From: Nocardioides deserti
GTDB lineage: Bacteria; Actinomycetota; Actinomycetes; Propionibacteriales; Nocardioidaceae
Reading direction: 5' to 3'
NCBI RefSeq assembly: GCF_014266025.1
Contig: NZ_JACMYC010000003.1
Location: forward strand, 1 to 64,000
DNA length: 64,000 nt
The notes under the pieces are model-generated. The model was given only the letters and a program-made list of their open reading frames with translations, did no database searches and was not told where the DNA came from. Positions within the stretch are counted from its first letter, which is position 1. Every line of letters starts with the position of its first letter. Shown here piece after piece: positions 24,844 to 33,240 of this stretch. The position numbers and the translations under genes were made by a program.

Positions 24844-25005
24844 CGCACACGAAAGCGCAACGGTGTGCGCGAAGTTCACCCGAACGCACACCAGAAGCGC
24901 CGTGCCACTCGACGGGATCCGGCGTGATGGCGTACGGTCCCGCCAGGAAAGTGGGCTGGGACACACCGGAACACGGCTGGTCCGTACACGTGCGAACGCA
25001 CACCA
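24844..25005. promoter_or_regulatory. divergent control region with CGCACAC operator repeats
   Basis: The 317-bp gap (24764-25080) between the binding-protein gene and deoR holds no gene. An inverted repeat CGCACAC-N12-GTGTGCG (24844-24850, 24863-24869) overlaps a possible minus promoter (TTGCGC, 17 bp, TTTGCT). The 13-mer CGAACGCACACCA occurs twice on the plus strand (24881-24893 and 24993-25005), 112 bp apart. Repeated sites on both sides fit DeoR binding with looping, controlling both directions. Confidence 0.6.
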
Positions 25006-25080
25006 CATTCGAACATCGCGTCTGCATCCAACGCCAACACGCCGTCCGCAGGACCAACGGGACGGCTCGAGAGGGGCCCC

Positions 25081-25905
25081 ATGCTCGCCGCCGAGCGTCA
25101 AGCGCGCATCCTGCAGGAGGTCGAGCACCTCGGGGCCGTCCGGGTCAGCCAGCTCGCGCGCCTCCTCGAGGTCTCGGAGATGACCATCCGGCGCGACCTC
25201 GACAACCTCGCCGCCAAGGGCTCGCTGGAGAAGGTCCACGGCGGAGCGACGGTCGCCGGCGGCACCCGGCCGAGCACCGACGAGCCGGGCTTCGAGGCGA
25301 AGTGGGCCCAGGAGACGGCCGAGAAGGAGGCGATCGCCGCTGCCGCGGCCGCGATGGTGCGCCCCGGCTCCGCCGTCGGCCTGTCCGCGGGCACCACGAC
25401 CTGGACGTTGGCGCACCACCTGCGCTCGATCCCGGGGCTGACCGTCGTCACGAACTCCATGCGGGTCGCCGACGTGCTGCACAAGGCTCCTGGCGGCGCC
25501 CCCAACGTCGTGCTCACCGGCGGCGTCCGCACGCCGTCCGACGCGCTGGTCGGTCCGGTCGCGGTCTCCTCCCTGCGGCTGCTCCACCTCGACCTGGTCT
25601 TCCTCGGGGTGCACGGCATCCACCCGCGGGCCGGCTTCACCACCCCCAACCTCCTCGAGGCCGACACCGACCAGGCGCTGGTCGCCGCCGGGCAGCGCCT
25701 GGTGGTCCTCGCCGACCACACCAAGTGGGGGATGATCGGCATCAGCACGATCGCGCCGCTGGACCGAGCCGACGTCGTCGTCACCGACGACGGGCTGCAC
25801 GAGGACGGCCGCGCGACGGTGCGTGAGCTCGGCGTCGAGCTCGTCGTGGCTCCGGTCGCCGGGGTCCGGGCGGGCACCGCACGCGACGCGGCGAGCGTCT
25901 CGTGA
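25081..25905 (+). CDS. DeoR/GlpR-family transcriptional regulator
   Basis: A 274-aa regulator. The N-terminal winged-helix has the DeoR signature VRVSQLARLLEVSEMTIRRDLDNLAAKGSLEKVHGGA. The C-terminal sensor domain (phosphosugar isomerase-like) contains GLSAGTTTWTLAHHL, VTNSMRVADVL, LTGGVRTPSDALVGP and ADHTKWG. Such proteins usually release DNA on binding a phosphorylated sugar. Divergent from the importer operon and overlapping the mutarotase start (GTGA), so it most likely controls both. Confidence 0.94.
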   Translation: MLAAERQARILQEVEHLGAVRVSQLARLLEVSEMTIRRDLDNLAAKGSLEKVHGGATVAGGTRPSTDEPGFEAKWAQETAEKEAIAAAAAAMVRPGSAVGLSAGTTTWTLAHHLRSIPGLTVVTNSMRVADVLHKAPGGAPNVVLTGGVRTPSDALVGPVAVSSLRLLHLDLVFLGVHGIHPRAGFTTPNLLEADTDQALVAAGQRLVVLADHTKWGMIGISTIAPLDRADVVVTDDGLHEDGRATVRELGVELVVAPVAGVRAGTARDAASVS

Positions 25906-26822
25906 GCCGCGGTGGGGCCGAGCACCTGCTCGAGCACGGCGAGTACACCGCTGTCGCGACCGAGGTGGGCGGCGGGCTGCGCCAGGTGCGCCACGGTCGC
26001 CGCGACCTGGTGCGGCCGTACGCCGCCGACGAGGTCCGTCCGCGCTTCCGCGGGTCGGTGCTCCTCCCCTGGCCCAACCGGGTCGCCGACGGGCGCTACC
26101 GCTCCGGCGGCGAGGAGCACCAGCTCGCCCTGACCGAGCCCGAGCGCGGGAACGCCCTGCACGGGCTGATCTGCTGGGTCCGCTTCGAGGTGGTCGAGCG
26201 CGGCCGATCCTCGATCACGCTCGCCCACCGGCTCGTCCCGCAGCAGGGCTACCCGTTTGACCTCGACATGCGGGTGCGCCACGCGCTCGCCGACGACGGC
26301 CTGACGACCACGGTCACCACCCGCAACGTGGGCGCCGCGAACGCGCCGTACGGCGTCGCACCGCACCCCTACCTCGTCGCCGGGGCCGGCCCGGTCGACG
26401 GCTGGACGTTGCGGCTGCCCGTCGCCGAGGTGCTGGAGGTGACGCCGGACCGGCTGCTGCCGCTGGACCGCTCCCCCGTCGCCGGGACCGACCGCGACTT
26501 CCGCACGGCCCGCCTCATCGCCGGCACCGAGCTCGACCACGCCTTCACCGGTGTCTCGGCCGACCACGACGGCCGCGCGCGAGTCGTCCTGCACGACGAA
26601 ACCGGCGTCGGCGTGGTGTGCACCTGGGACCCAGCGGTGCTGCCCTGGCTGCAGGTCCACACCGGGGACCTGCCGCTCGAGCCGGACAACCACCGCCGGG
26701 GCCTCGCGGTCGAGCCGATGACGTGCCCGCCCGACGCGTTCAACTCCGGCGAGGACCTCGTCGTGCTCGCTCCCGGCGAGGAGCACGTCGCCGCGTGGAC
26801 GATCGGCGCGTACGCCGGGTAG
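25902..26822 (+). CDS. aldose 1-epimerase family protein (mutarotase)
   Basis: Interconverts alpha and beta anomers of an aldose; 306 aa, galactose-mutarotase fold. Conserved pieces are PWPNRVADGRY, GNALHGLICW (catalytic-type His), APHPYLVAG (second His) and LAVEPMTCPPDAFN with the base Glu. It is translationally coupled to deoR and sits opposite the sugar importer, so it probably prepares the imported sugar for its kinase. No kinase or isomerase gene for the sugar lies nearby. A second paralog is at 33804-34721. Confidence 0.9.
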   Translation: MSRGGAEHLLEHGEYTAVATEVGGGLRQVRHGRRDLVRPYAADEVRPRFRGSVLLPWPNRVADGRYRSGGEEHQLALTEPERGNALHGLICWVRFEVVERGRSSITLAHRLVPQQGYPFDLDMRVRHALADDGLTTTVTTRNVGAANAPYGVAPHPYLVAGAGPVDGWTLRLPVAEVLEVTPDRLLPLDRSPVAGTDRDFRTARLIAGTELDHAFTGVSADHDGRARVVLHDETGVGVVCTWDPAVLPWLQVHTGDLPLEPDNHRRGLAVEPMTCPPDAFNSGEDLVVLAPGEEHVAAWTIGAYAG

Positions 26823-26866
26823 GAGCGTCCGCCGCCACCTCGACCTGCGGGGGCGCCACTTCGGCG

Positions 26867-27931
26867 TCAGTCCTGGCGTCGGTCGTCGGTGGGCCAGGTG
26901 GTGACGAGCCGGGCGCCGCCGCCGGGGGCGTCGGCGATGGTGACCGTGCCGCCGTGGGCGCGGACGAGGCCGTGGACGATGTAGAGGCCGAGGCCGGAGC
27001 CGCCGCGGGCGCCGCCCTTCCAGAACTTCGTGAAGACCCGGCGGCGCATCTCCTCGGGGATGCCGGTGCCCTCGTCGTCGACGGTGATCCGCACGCCGGG
27101 CGGGTCGGACTCGTGCCCCTCGGGGACCGTCTCGAGGTGGACGCGGACGGCACCGTCGCCGTGCCGCACGCCGTTCTCGACCAGGTTGGTGACGACCTGG
27201 GTGAACTTGTCGGGGTCGACGTGGACCGACGGCAGGCCCGCTCCGCCGTCGAGGCCGAGGTCGAGGTCGATCGGACGGGCGGTGCCGGCCCGCACCGACT
27301 CCACGATCCGGGTCACGAGCACCGTGACGTCGGAGGGGCGCGGATAGAGCTGGAGGCGGCCGGTGTCGATCCGCGCGACGTCGAGGAGCTCGGCGATGAG
27401 CCGGCTCAACCGGTCGGAGTCGGCGCTGACGGTGGTGAGCATCAGCTTCTTCTGCTCGTCGTTGAGCTTGTCCCAGCGGTTGAGCAGCGCCTGGACGAAG
27501 CCCTTGACGCCGGTCAGCGGTGAGCGGAGCTCGTGGGCGACGGTCGCGACGAGGTCGGAGCGCTCGCGGTCGAGCCGCGCGCGGCCGCGCCCGGACCGGA
27601 GGGTGACCGCCACGCGGTGCACCGGCTCGGTCGGCGCGGCGCGGTGCATCCGTGCGGCGACGAGCACCTCGGTGCCATCGGGGAGCAGCCAGGACTGCTC
27701 GGGGACCGCGGTGCGCGTGGCGATGCCGGCGTACGGCGTGTTGCAGGCCGCCCACGCCCGGCCGTCCTGGTCGCGCAGCGCGAGCACGTCGGAGAGCGGG
27801 CGACCGACCGCGTCCGCGGGGGCGACGCCGAGCATCCGCCCGGCCACGGCGGAGGCCAGCACCACCTGCTGGTCGGCGTCGGCGACGACGACCCCATCGG
27901 GCAACGAGTCGGCGAGGTCCTGGGCGTCCAT
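26867..27931 (-). CDS. soluble PAS-domain sensor histidine kinase
   Basis: A 354-aa histidine kinase with no transmembrane segment. Residues about 1-100 form a PAS-like sensor (GVVVADADQQVVLASAVAGRMLG). HisKA follows with the phospho-accepting His in LVATVAHELRSPLTGVKGF. HATPase has the N-box NLVENGVRHGDG, G1 DEGTGIPEEM, F-box FTKFW and G2 GGSGLGLYI. No response regulator is adjacent, so it is an orphan kinase. ATG at 27931 is preferred over an in-frame GTG three codons upstream because TAGGGT plus 7 nt precedes it. Confidence 0.9.
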   Translation of the reverse strand: MDAQDLADSLPDGVVVADADQQVVLASAVAGRMLGVAPADAVGRPLSDVLALRDQDGRAWAACNTPYAGIATRTAVPEQSWLLPDGTEVLVAARMHRAAPTEPVHRVAVTLRSGRGRARLDRERSDLVATVAHELRSPLTGVKGFVQALLNRWDKLNDEQKKLMLTTVSADSDRLSRLIAELLDVARIDTGRLQLYPRPSDVTVLVTRIVESVRAGTARPIDLDLGLDGGAGLPSVHVDPDKFTQVVTNLVENGVRHGDGAVRVHLETVPEGHESDPPGVRITVDDEGTGIPEEMRRRVFTKFWKGGARGGSGLGLYIVHGLVRAHGGTVTIADAPGGGARLVTTWPTDDRRQD

Positions 27932-27938
27932 GAGCGCC

Positions 27939-27944
27939 ACCCTA
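27939..27944 (-). promoter_or_regulatory. -10 box TAGGGT for a leaderless start
   Basis: Minus-strand TAGGGT followed by 7 nt and ATG at 27931; it fixes the start of the PAS histidine kinase. Confidence 0.55.
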
Positions 27945-27954
27945 GGTCGGGTCG

Positions 27955-28272
27955 TCAGGGTCGTGGGTTGGTCCGGGTCCAGCGCTTCTCGTCACGGCGG
28001 TGACCGGTGACGGCGAGGCACCGGTGGCACACGTTCGTGATCCGGTCGGCGTCCCGGCCCGTCGCCGGCTGCACGTCGGCCCACTCGACGTGGGAGAACC
28101 GCCCCAGCCCGGCCTTCCTCACCGGCACGCCGCAGAGGGTCTGGTTCGTCCCCGGCAGCCAGGCGTGCACCTCGCCGGCCGGCGTCCGGAACCCGTCGGG
28201 GTCGGTCCAGGAGTCCGTGGCGGCCACCATCGTGCGCATGCCCTGCTGGTGTCCCCCGACCCGCGCCGGCAT
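27955..28272 (-). CDS. small cysteine-containing protein, unknown function
   Basis: A 105-aa hydrophilic protein (96 or 91 aa if translation starts at the in-frame ATGs at 28239 or 28230). It has a single Cys in QTLCGVPVRKAG and a CxxC in TNVCHRCLAVTG, which together could bind one zinc ion, and a conserved-looking GRFSHVEWADVQP stretch. Similar short proteins occur in actinobacteria without known role. It lies 17 bp after the rRNA methyltransferase gene and is likely co-transcribed. The true start is uncertain because no good ribosome binding site precedes any of the three. Confidence 0.6.
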   Translation of the reverse strand: MPARVGGHQQGMRTMVAATDSWTDPDGFRTPAGEVHAWLPGTNQTLCGVPVRKAGLGRFSHVEWADVQPATGRDADRITNVCHRCLAVTGHRRDEKRWTRTNPRP

Positions 28273-28289
28273 ACCGCCCGGCGCCTCGC

Positions 28290-29117
28290 TCAGCCGGCGG
28301 GCGAGCGCTGGGCCCGGGCCGAGGCGTAGAGGCAGAGGGCGGCGGCGGTGGAGAGGTTGAGGCTCTCGGCGCGGCCGTGGATGGGGATGCGGACGCGGTG
28401 GTCAGCGAGCTCCGCGAGCTCGGCCGGGAGGCCCCAGGCCTCGTTGCCGAACAGCCACGCGGTCGGCCGGGCGAGCAGCGGCTCGGCCTCGGGGGCGTGC
28501 AGGTCGACCTCGCCGGCGCCGTCGGCCGCGAGGACGACGAGCCCGGCGGCCTGGGCGGCGCGGACGGCCGAGGCCGCGTCCGCCTCGACGGCCAGCGGCA
28601 GGTGGAAGACGCTGCCGACGCTCGCGCGCACGGTCTTGGGGTTGTGGGCGTCGACCGAGCTGCCGGCCAGCACCACGAGGTCCGCGCCCGCGGCGTCGGC
28701 GCAGCGCACCACGGTGCCGGCGTTGCCGGGGTCGCGGACGTCGGCGCAGATCGCGACGAGCCGGCGCGGTCGGTCGGATGCGAGGAGGTCCGCCAGCGGC
28801 CGGTCGAGGTGCCGGCAGACCGCGACGACACCGGCCGGGGTGACGCTGTCGCTCAGCGAGGCGAGCGCCTTGTCCTCGACCAGGGTCCAGCGGACCCCGG
28901 CGCCATCGGCGGCGGCCGCCAGCGCGGCGTACGTCTCGGTGGCGGCGACCGTCGCGAAGACCTCGACGGCGGTGCCCGGTGAGCCGAGGGCGCCCTCGAC
29001 GGCCTTGGGGCCGTCAGCGAGGAACAGCCGCCGCTCGGTGCGTACCGAGCGGCGGCTGAGCCTGCGTGCGTCCTTGACGCGAGCGTTGCTCGCGGCGAGG
29101 GGCGGGGTGGTCGTCAG
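28290..29117 (-). CDS. TrmH/SpoU-family RNA 2'-O-ribose methyltransferase
   Basis: SPOUT-class methyltransferase using SAM, probably acting on rRNA or tRNA (275 aa). The N-terminal substrate-binding domain ([10 protein letters not shown]...[16 protein letters not shown]) is followed by SpoU motifs: motif 1 [20 protein letters not shown], motif 2 [11 protein letters not shown] and motif 3 [21 protein letters not shown]. No ATG, GTG or TTG lies upstream of the conserved N-terminus at a sensible place. The best start is CTG at 29117, overlapping the rplT stop as CTGA. The target nucleotide is unknown. Confidence 0.88.
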   Translation of the reverse strand: MTTTPPLAASNARVKDARRLSRRSVRTERRLFLADGPKAVEGALGSPGTAVEVFATVAATETYAALAAAADGAGVRWTLVEDKALASLSDSVTPAGVVAVCRHLDRPLADLLASDRPRRLVAICADVRDPGNAGTVVRCADAAGADLVVLAGSSVDAHNPKTVRASVGSVFHLPLAVEADAASAVRAAQAAGLVVLAADGAGEVDLHAPEAEPLLARPTAWLFGNEAWGLPAELAELADHRVRIPIHGRAESLNLSTAAALCLYASARAQRSPAG

Positions 29118-29506
29118 GCCGAGGCCTCCGCCTTGGGGGCGTTGACGTCCGCCGGGAGAGCGGCCTTGGCGACCTCGACGAGCGCGTTGAACGCGGCGAT
29201 GTCGTTGACGGCCAGCTCGGCCAGGATCTTGCGGTCGACCTCGACACCGGCGAGGTTGAGGCCCTGGATGAAGCGGTTGTAGGTCATCCCCTGGGCGCGG
29301 GCCGCAGCGTTGATCCGCTGGATCCACAGCTTGCGGAAGTTGCCCTTGTTCTTGCGCCGGTCGTTGTAGCTGTAGACCAGCGAGTGGGTGACCTGCTCCT
29401 TGGCCTTGCGGTACAGGCGCGAACGCTGGCCGCGGTAGCCGCTGGCGCGCTCGAGGGTCGTACGGCGCTTCTTCTGGGCGTTGACTGCCCGCTTGACGCG
29501 TGCCAT
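29114..29506 (-). CDS. rplT: 50S ribosomal protein L20
   Basis: Binds 23S rRNA early in 50S assembly, and in several bacteria represses its own operon (130 aa). It begins [26 protein letters not shown] and contains [28 protein letters not shown] and [22 protein letters not shown], all strongly conserved. An Ala-rich tail ([13 protein letters not shown]) extends beyond the usual end. Third gene of infC-rpmI-rplT. Confidence 0.98.
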   Translation of the reverse strand: MARVKRAVNAQKKRRTTLERASGYRGQRSRLYRKAKEQVTHSLVYSYNDRRKNKGNFRKLWIQRINAAARAQGMTYNRFIQGLNLAGVEVDRKILAELAVNDIAAFNALVEVAKAALPADVNAPKAEASA

Positions 29507-29572
29507 CTGTGTTGCTCCTTGCTACTGATCTGCTGGGTGCCGGCGCGACGACCGCAACCACAGGTACGGGGT

Positions 29573-29616
29573 CTGGGGCGGAGCCCCAGCGGGGGTACAC
29601 GGGGGCGGAGCCCCCG
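29573..29616. repeat. twin GC hairpins in the rpmI-rplT gap
   Basis: Two adjacent perfect hairpins share the same GGA loop on the plus strand: CTGGGGC-GGA-GCCCCAG (29573-29589) and CGGGGGC-GGA-GCCCCCG (29600-29616). They fill most of the 119-bp gap between rpmI and rplT. They resemble dispersed GGGGGCGGAGCCCCC-type palindromes of GC-rich actinobacteria, and could also act as an RNA processing or partial termination signal. Confidence 0.7.
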
Positions 29617-29625
29617 GGCGTGAGG

Positions 29626-29820
29626 TCAGAGACCCAGCATCTTCTTCGCGCGCTTGACGTCAGCCTTGGCCAGCTCGACCGTGCCGGTCATCCGGCGGGT
29701 GACCTTCGAGGGCTTCTTCTCGAGGTTGTGGCGCTTGCCGGCCTTCTCGCGAAGGATCTTGCCGGAGCCGGTCACCTTGAAGCGCTTGCTGGCACCGGAG
29801 TGCGTCTTGTTCTTCGGCAT
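29626..29820 (-). CDS. rpmI: 50S ribosomal protein L35
   Basis: Small basic ribosomal protein (64 aa) with the family start [21 protein letters not shown] and the [15 protein letters not shown] core. ATG at 29820 follows a GAGAGAGA stretch rather than a strong Shine-Dalgarno. It lies 91 bp after infC and 119 bp before rplT. Confidence 0.97.
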   Translation of the reverse strand: MPKNKTHSGASKRFKVTGSGKILREKAGKRHNLEKKPSKVTRRMTGTVELAKADVKRAKKMLGL

Positions 29821-29911
29821 CTCTGTCTCTCTCTCGTCGTCCTGCCGACGGCACGGTGGTGCTGCGGCGGAAGTCTGTCGGGCGAGCGGGGCGGGGCCCC
29901 GTCGCGTGACG

Positions 29912-30595
29912 TCAGGCGTCGATCTCGGGGTCGAGGTTCTCGGAGCGGCCGCGCTCCTTCTTCTGCGCCACCGGGCCTGCGGCGTGGGCGGCATCGCGCT
30001 CGGCCTGCTCCTCGGCCTCGGCCGCTGCGCGCTCGGCGGTGCGGGCGTCCTTGGCCGCCTGCACGTCGACCTTGGCGTCGGCCTTCTTCTTGTGCGGGCC
30101 GAGGACCATGACCATGTTGCGGCCGTCCTGCTTGGGCGAGGACTCGACGAACCCGAGGTCGGTGACGTCCTCGGCCAGGCGCTGCAGCAGGCGGAAGCCC
30201 AGCTCGGGGCGGTGCTGCTCACGACCGCGGAACATGATCGTGATCTTGACCTTGTCCCCGGCCTTGAGGAACCGCACGACGTGACCCTTCTTGGTCTCGT
30301 AGTCGTGCGCGTCGATCTTCGGACGAAGCTTCATCTCCTTGATGATCACGTTCGTCTGGTTCCGACGGGCCTCACGGGCCTTCTGGGCGTTCTCGTACTT
30401 GAACTTGCCGTAGTCCATGAGCTTGCAGACCGGCGGGCGCGCCATGGGAGCCACCTCGACCAGGTCGAGGTCGGCCTCCTGCGCGAGGCGAAGGGCGTCC
30501 GCCGTCGGGACGATGCCGACGGTCTCGCCGTTGGGTCCAACGAGGCGGACCTCGGAAACCCGGATCCGGTCGTTGATACGAAGCTCGGTGCTGAT
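29912..30595 (-). CDS. infC: translation initiation factor IF-3 with an ATC start codon
   Basis: IF-3 dissociates ribosomes and checks the start codon (227 aa). The conserved N-terminal domain ([24 protein letters not shown]) begins at ATC (30595-30593), preceded by AGGAGGA at good distance. No ATG, GTG or TTG start is available that keeps this domain; the first ATG (30454) would remove 47 residues. Non-canonical starts are a known autoregulatory feature of infC because IF-3 itself discriminates against them. A charged Ala/Glu-rich tail of about 50 aa follows the C-terminal domain, as in other actinobacteria. Confidence 0.95.
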   Translation of the reverse strand: MSTELRINDRIRVSEVRLVGPNGETVGIVPTADALRLAQEADLDLVEVAPMARPPVCKLMDYGKFKYENAQKAREARRNQTNVIIKEMKLRPKIDAHDYETKKGHVVRFLKAGDKVKITIMFRGREQHRPELGFRLLQRLAEDVTDLGFVESSPKQDGRNMVMVLGPHKKKADAKVDVQAAKDARTAERAAAEAEEQAERDAAHAAGPVAQKKERGRSENLDPEIDA

Positions 30596-30662
30596 GTGTC
30601 CTCCTGGTGGCTACGTGGCCGGAGTCCCAGCGCCTGTCCCGGTTCGGTCCCGGAACGACGAA

Positions 30663-30690
30663 AGGCCTCCGCTGACGCAAGCGGAGGCCT
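30663..30690 (-). terminator. attenuator-like hairpin in the infC leader
   Basis: An 11-bp perfect stem (AGGCCTCCGCT / AGCGGAGGCCT, 6-nt loop) followed on the RNA by UUUCGUCGUU lies 68 nt upstream of the infC start. Position and shape fit a premature terminator, comparable in role to the L20-controlled leader of the B. subtilis infC operon. The T-run is short, so it may act by anti-termination control or as an RNA structure only. Confidence 0.6.
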
Positions 30691-30839
30691 GATCACTACC
30701 TGTCGCCACGACACGCACGACGAACGTGCATGCCACGGCCGGAGCCTTGCAGGACCGGACCCGACGACCTCGCGGTCGATGCGGGTGGGAGACGGATGGT
30801 GCTGGTCCCCGCTTGTGGATCTGCTCCCCGGTCCAGGAC

Positions 30840-30868
30840 ATGCCTGACCCAGGTCACTGATCGGTCAA
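30840..30868 (-). promoter_or_regulatory. possible infC operon promoter
   Basis: Minus-strand TTGACC (30868-30863) is followed after 17 bp by AGGCAT (30845-30840). The -35 is good and the -10 poor. It would give an infC leader of about 235 nt including the hairpin at 30663-30690. The rest of the 290-bp gap (30596-30885) shows no gene. Confidence 0.35.
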
Positions 30869-30885
30869 CACAGGAGACTAGCCGA

Positions 30886-31464
30886 TCATTCCGGGCCGGG
30901 CGAATCCCCACCCATCTCCCCGGCCATCTCCCCGGGCCGGACCCACACCTGGCGCTCCCCCACGCGCGCCAGGGTCCAGCCGGCCGCCAGCGCGTGCAGG
31001 TCCTCGCCCTCGACCACGACGCGCACGGGGCCGGCGACGTCGACCAGCAGGGCGGCCGCGCCCTCCTGCACCGCGGACTGCGCGGCCACCCGCGCCGGGA
31101 CCGGCACCGGCCGGGCGGCCGGGTCCCACAGGGCCATCGCCGCGGTGCCGGAGAACGACAGCAGCGCCAGCCGCCCGTCGGCGCCGGTCAGCAGGACCGC
31201 CGCCATGTCGGAGCTCTTGTCGTGCGCCAGGCCGTGCTCGTCCACCTCGACCTCGCCGAGCACCGCGACCACCGGCACGAGGAGCCGGCACCCGGTCAGG
31301 GCGGCCAGCACGTCGCCGTACCGGCGCCGGTCCGAGGCGTACGCCGTCGCCGCCGCGACGAGGGCGGGCGGCGCCTCGCCGGTGTCGTCGGGGAATCCCG
31401 GCCCGAGCAGCCGCTTCTGGTCGGGACGCTGCGGCCGGTCGTCGTGCCCGCGCTCGTTCTCCAC
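30886..31464 (-). CDS. SseB-family protein
   Basis: A 192-aa soluble protein resembling the SseB N-terminal domain family that recurs upstream of infC in actinobacteria. Core stretches are GCRLLVPVVAVLGEVE, DKSSDMAAVLLTGADGRLALLSFSG, WDPAARPVPV and LLVDVAGPVRVVVEG. The biochemical role is unknown. GTG at 31464 is the first start before the conserved region. It is divergent from the small membrane protein gene, 46 bp between starts. Confidence 0.8.
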   Translation of the reverse strand: MENERGHDDRPQRPDQKRLLGPGFPDDTGEAPPALVAAATAYASDRRRYGDVLAALTGCRLLVPVVAVLGEVEVDEHGLAHDKSSDMAAVLLTGADGRLALLSFSGTAAMALWDPAARPVPVPARVAAQSAVQEGAAALLVDVAGPVRVVVEGEDLHALAAGWTLARVGERQVWVRPGEMAGEMGGDSPGPE

Positions 31465-31510
31465 CCGCCGATCGTCCCAGAAGTCCCCGGCGGCATGGCA
31501 GGCTGGACCC

Positions 31511-31963
31511 GTGGACGACGCGACGTGGGCCGCCCTCGCACTCACCCTCACCGTGCTGGGGGCGGTGTGGACGTGGCACGCGTTCCGCAAGCGCGGCGTG
31601 GCGTCCGGCCTGCGCGGGGCGGGGCTCACCCTGCTGCCGGCGGCGGCGTACCTCACGGACACGCTGCGGATGTTCACCCGCATCGGCACCGCGGTCGGCG
31701 ACTGGGTCACCGGGCTGGTGCTCAGCCCGTCGGTGTGGGTCGGGATCGTCCTGGCGGGCCTCGGCGTCGTGCTGCTGGTGGTCTCGGGCCTCGTGCGCGA
31801 CCGCGAGCGGGCCCGTGCGGTCGGCGGCGGAGCGGCCGCCGCCGACGACAAGGCGGTACGCCGTGGCAAGGGGAAGGGCGAGCCGGCGATCGGCAGCGCC
31901 GCCGGCGGGGACGACGAGCTCGCCGACATCGAGGCGCTGCTGCGCAAGCGCGGCATCTCCTGA
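31511..31963 (+). CDS. small membrane protein, unknown function
   Basis: A 150-aa protein with two strongly hydrophobic helices (about residues 5-20 and 72-95) and a weaker one between (GLTLLPAAAYLTDTL). The charged C-terminal tail is rich in Arg/Lys/Gly and ends ADIEALLRKRGIS. GTG at 31511 is chosen because the first helix starts right after it. I recognise no catalytic motif. Position divergent from sseB may reflect a conserved actinobacterial pair. Confidence 0.65.
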   Translation: MDDATWAALALTLTVLGAVWTWHAFRKRGVASGLRGAGLTLLPAAAYLTDTLRMFTRIGTAVGDWVTGLVLSPSVWVGIVLAGLGVVLLVVSGLVRDRERARAVGGGAAAADDKAVRRGKGKGEPAIGSAAGGDDELADIEALLRKRGIS

Positions 31964-32006
31964 CCCGAGTCCTCACCAAGTCCTGACCCGGCCGCTCCGC
32001 GTCTCC

Positions 32007-32012
32007 TAGAGT
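32007..32012 (+). promoter_or_regulatory. -10 box TAGAGT for a leaderless start
   Basis: TAGAGT, 7 nt, then GTG at 32020; this spacing marks the start of the PLP-fold enzyme gene. Confidence 0.6.
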
Positions 32013-32019
32013 CCCGGGG

Positions 32020-33240
32020 GTGACCCACCTCGACGACGTCGCCCGCAACCGGCTCTGGGCCCGGCTGTCGGCCGCCGCCGCAGCCGCTCCGGGCGACCTG
32101 CCCACCCCGGTCGCGGTGGTCGACCTCGACGCCTTCGACGCCAACGCCGCGGACCTGGTGCGCCGCGCCGCGGGCAAGCCCGTGCGGGTGGCGTCGAAGT
32201 CGATCCGCGTCCCCGCGCTGCTGCGGCGCGCGCTGGCCACCCCCGGGTTCGCCGGCGTCCTCGGCTACACGCTGCGCGAGGCGCTCTGGCTGGAGGAGCA
32301 GGGCGTCACCGACGACGTGCTGGTGGCCTACCCGACGGTCGACCGCTCCGCGCTCGCGCGGCTCGTCGCCTCGCCGGCGGCGGCCGCGCACGTCACGATC
32401 ATGGTCGACGACGTCGCCCATCTCGACGTCGTCGACTCCGTCCGCTCGTCCTCGGCCGTGCCGGTGCGGGTCGCGCTGGAGGTCGACGCCGGCCTCCGGG
32501 TCCGTGGCCAGCACGTCGGGCCCAAGCGCAGCCCGCTGCACGAGGCGGACCGGGTGGTGCGGCTGGCGCGCGAGGTGCTCGAGCGGCCGGGCTTCCGGCT
32601 CGTCGGCGTGATGACCTACGAGGGCCAGGTCGCCGGCGTGCCGGACGCAATGCCCACGCAGCGCGCCCGCTCCGCGGTCGTGCGCGGCCTCAAGTCCGCC
32701 TCGGTGACCCAGCTGTCGAAGCGGCGGCAGGCGGTCGCGGACGCCCTGCGCCCGCTGGTCGACCTCGAGCTGTGGAACGGCGGCGGGACGGGGTCGATCG
32801 AGACGACCGTCGCCGACCCGGTCGTCACCGAGGTCGCAGCCGGTTCGGGGCTGCTGGTGCCGACGCTGTTCGACCACTACCGCTCGTTCGACCCCCGGCC
32901 GGCCGCGTTCTTCGGCGTGCCGGTGGTCCGGCGGCCCTCCGCGGACGTCGCGACCGTCCACGGCGGGGGGTTCGTCGCCTCCGGCGCGGCCGGCCCCGAC
33001 CGGCTCCCCACGCCGTGGGCGCCCGCCGGGCTCCGGCTCACCGGGCTCGAGGGCGCGGGCGAGGTGCAGACGCCGCTCACCGGCCCCGCCGCCGGCCACC
33101 TCGCGATCGGCGACCTGGTGTGGTTCCGGCACGCGAAGTCCGGCGAGCTCTTCGAGCACACCGACCGCGTGCACCTGCTCCGCGGCGAGCGGTTCGTCGA
33201 GGAGGTCCCCACCTACCGTGGGCACGGCCTCGTCTCCTGA
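32020..33240 (+). CDS. PLP-dependent amino acid deaminase/aldolase (alanine racemase-like barrel)
   Basis: A 406-aa fold type III PLP enzyme related to D-threonine aldolase and D-serine dehydratase. The N-terminal TPVAVVDLDAFDAN is followed by the PLP lysine K60 in RVASKSIR. VRVALEVDAGLRVRGQHVG, MTYEGQVAG and GGTGS (phosphate loop) are barrel landmarks, and HLAIGDLVWFRHAKSGELFEH matches the C-terminal beta domain. Substrate specificity cannot be read. The 3' end overlaps the next gene by 23 bp. Confidence 0.85.
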   Translation: MTHLDDVARNRLWARLSAAAAAAPGDLPTPVAVVDLDAFDANAADLVRRAAGKPVRVASKSIRVPALLRRALATPGFAGVLGYTLREALWLEEQGVTDDVLVAYPTVDRSALARLVASPAAAAHVTIMVDDVAHLDVVDSVRSSSAVPVRVALEVDAGLRVRGQHVGPKRSPLHEADRVVRLAREVLERPGFRLVGVMTYEGQVAGVPDAMPTQRARSAVVRGLKSASVTQLSKRRQAVADALRPLVDLELWNGGGTGSIETTVADPVVTEVAAGSGLLVPTLFDHYRSFDPRPAAFFGVPVVRRPSADVATVHGGGFVASGAAGPDRLPTPWAPAGLRLTGLEGAGEVQTPLTGPAAGHLAIGDLVWFRHAKSGELFEHTDRVHLLRGERFVEEVPTYRGHGLVS

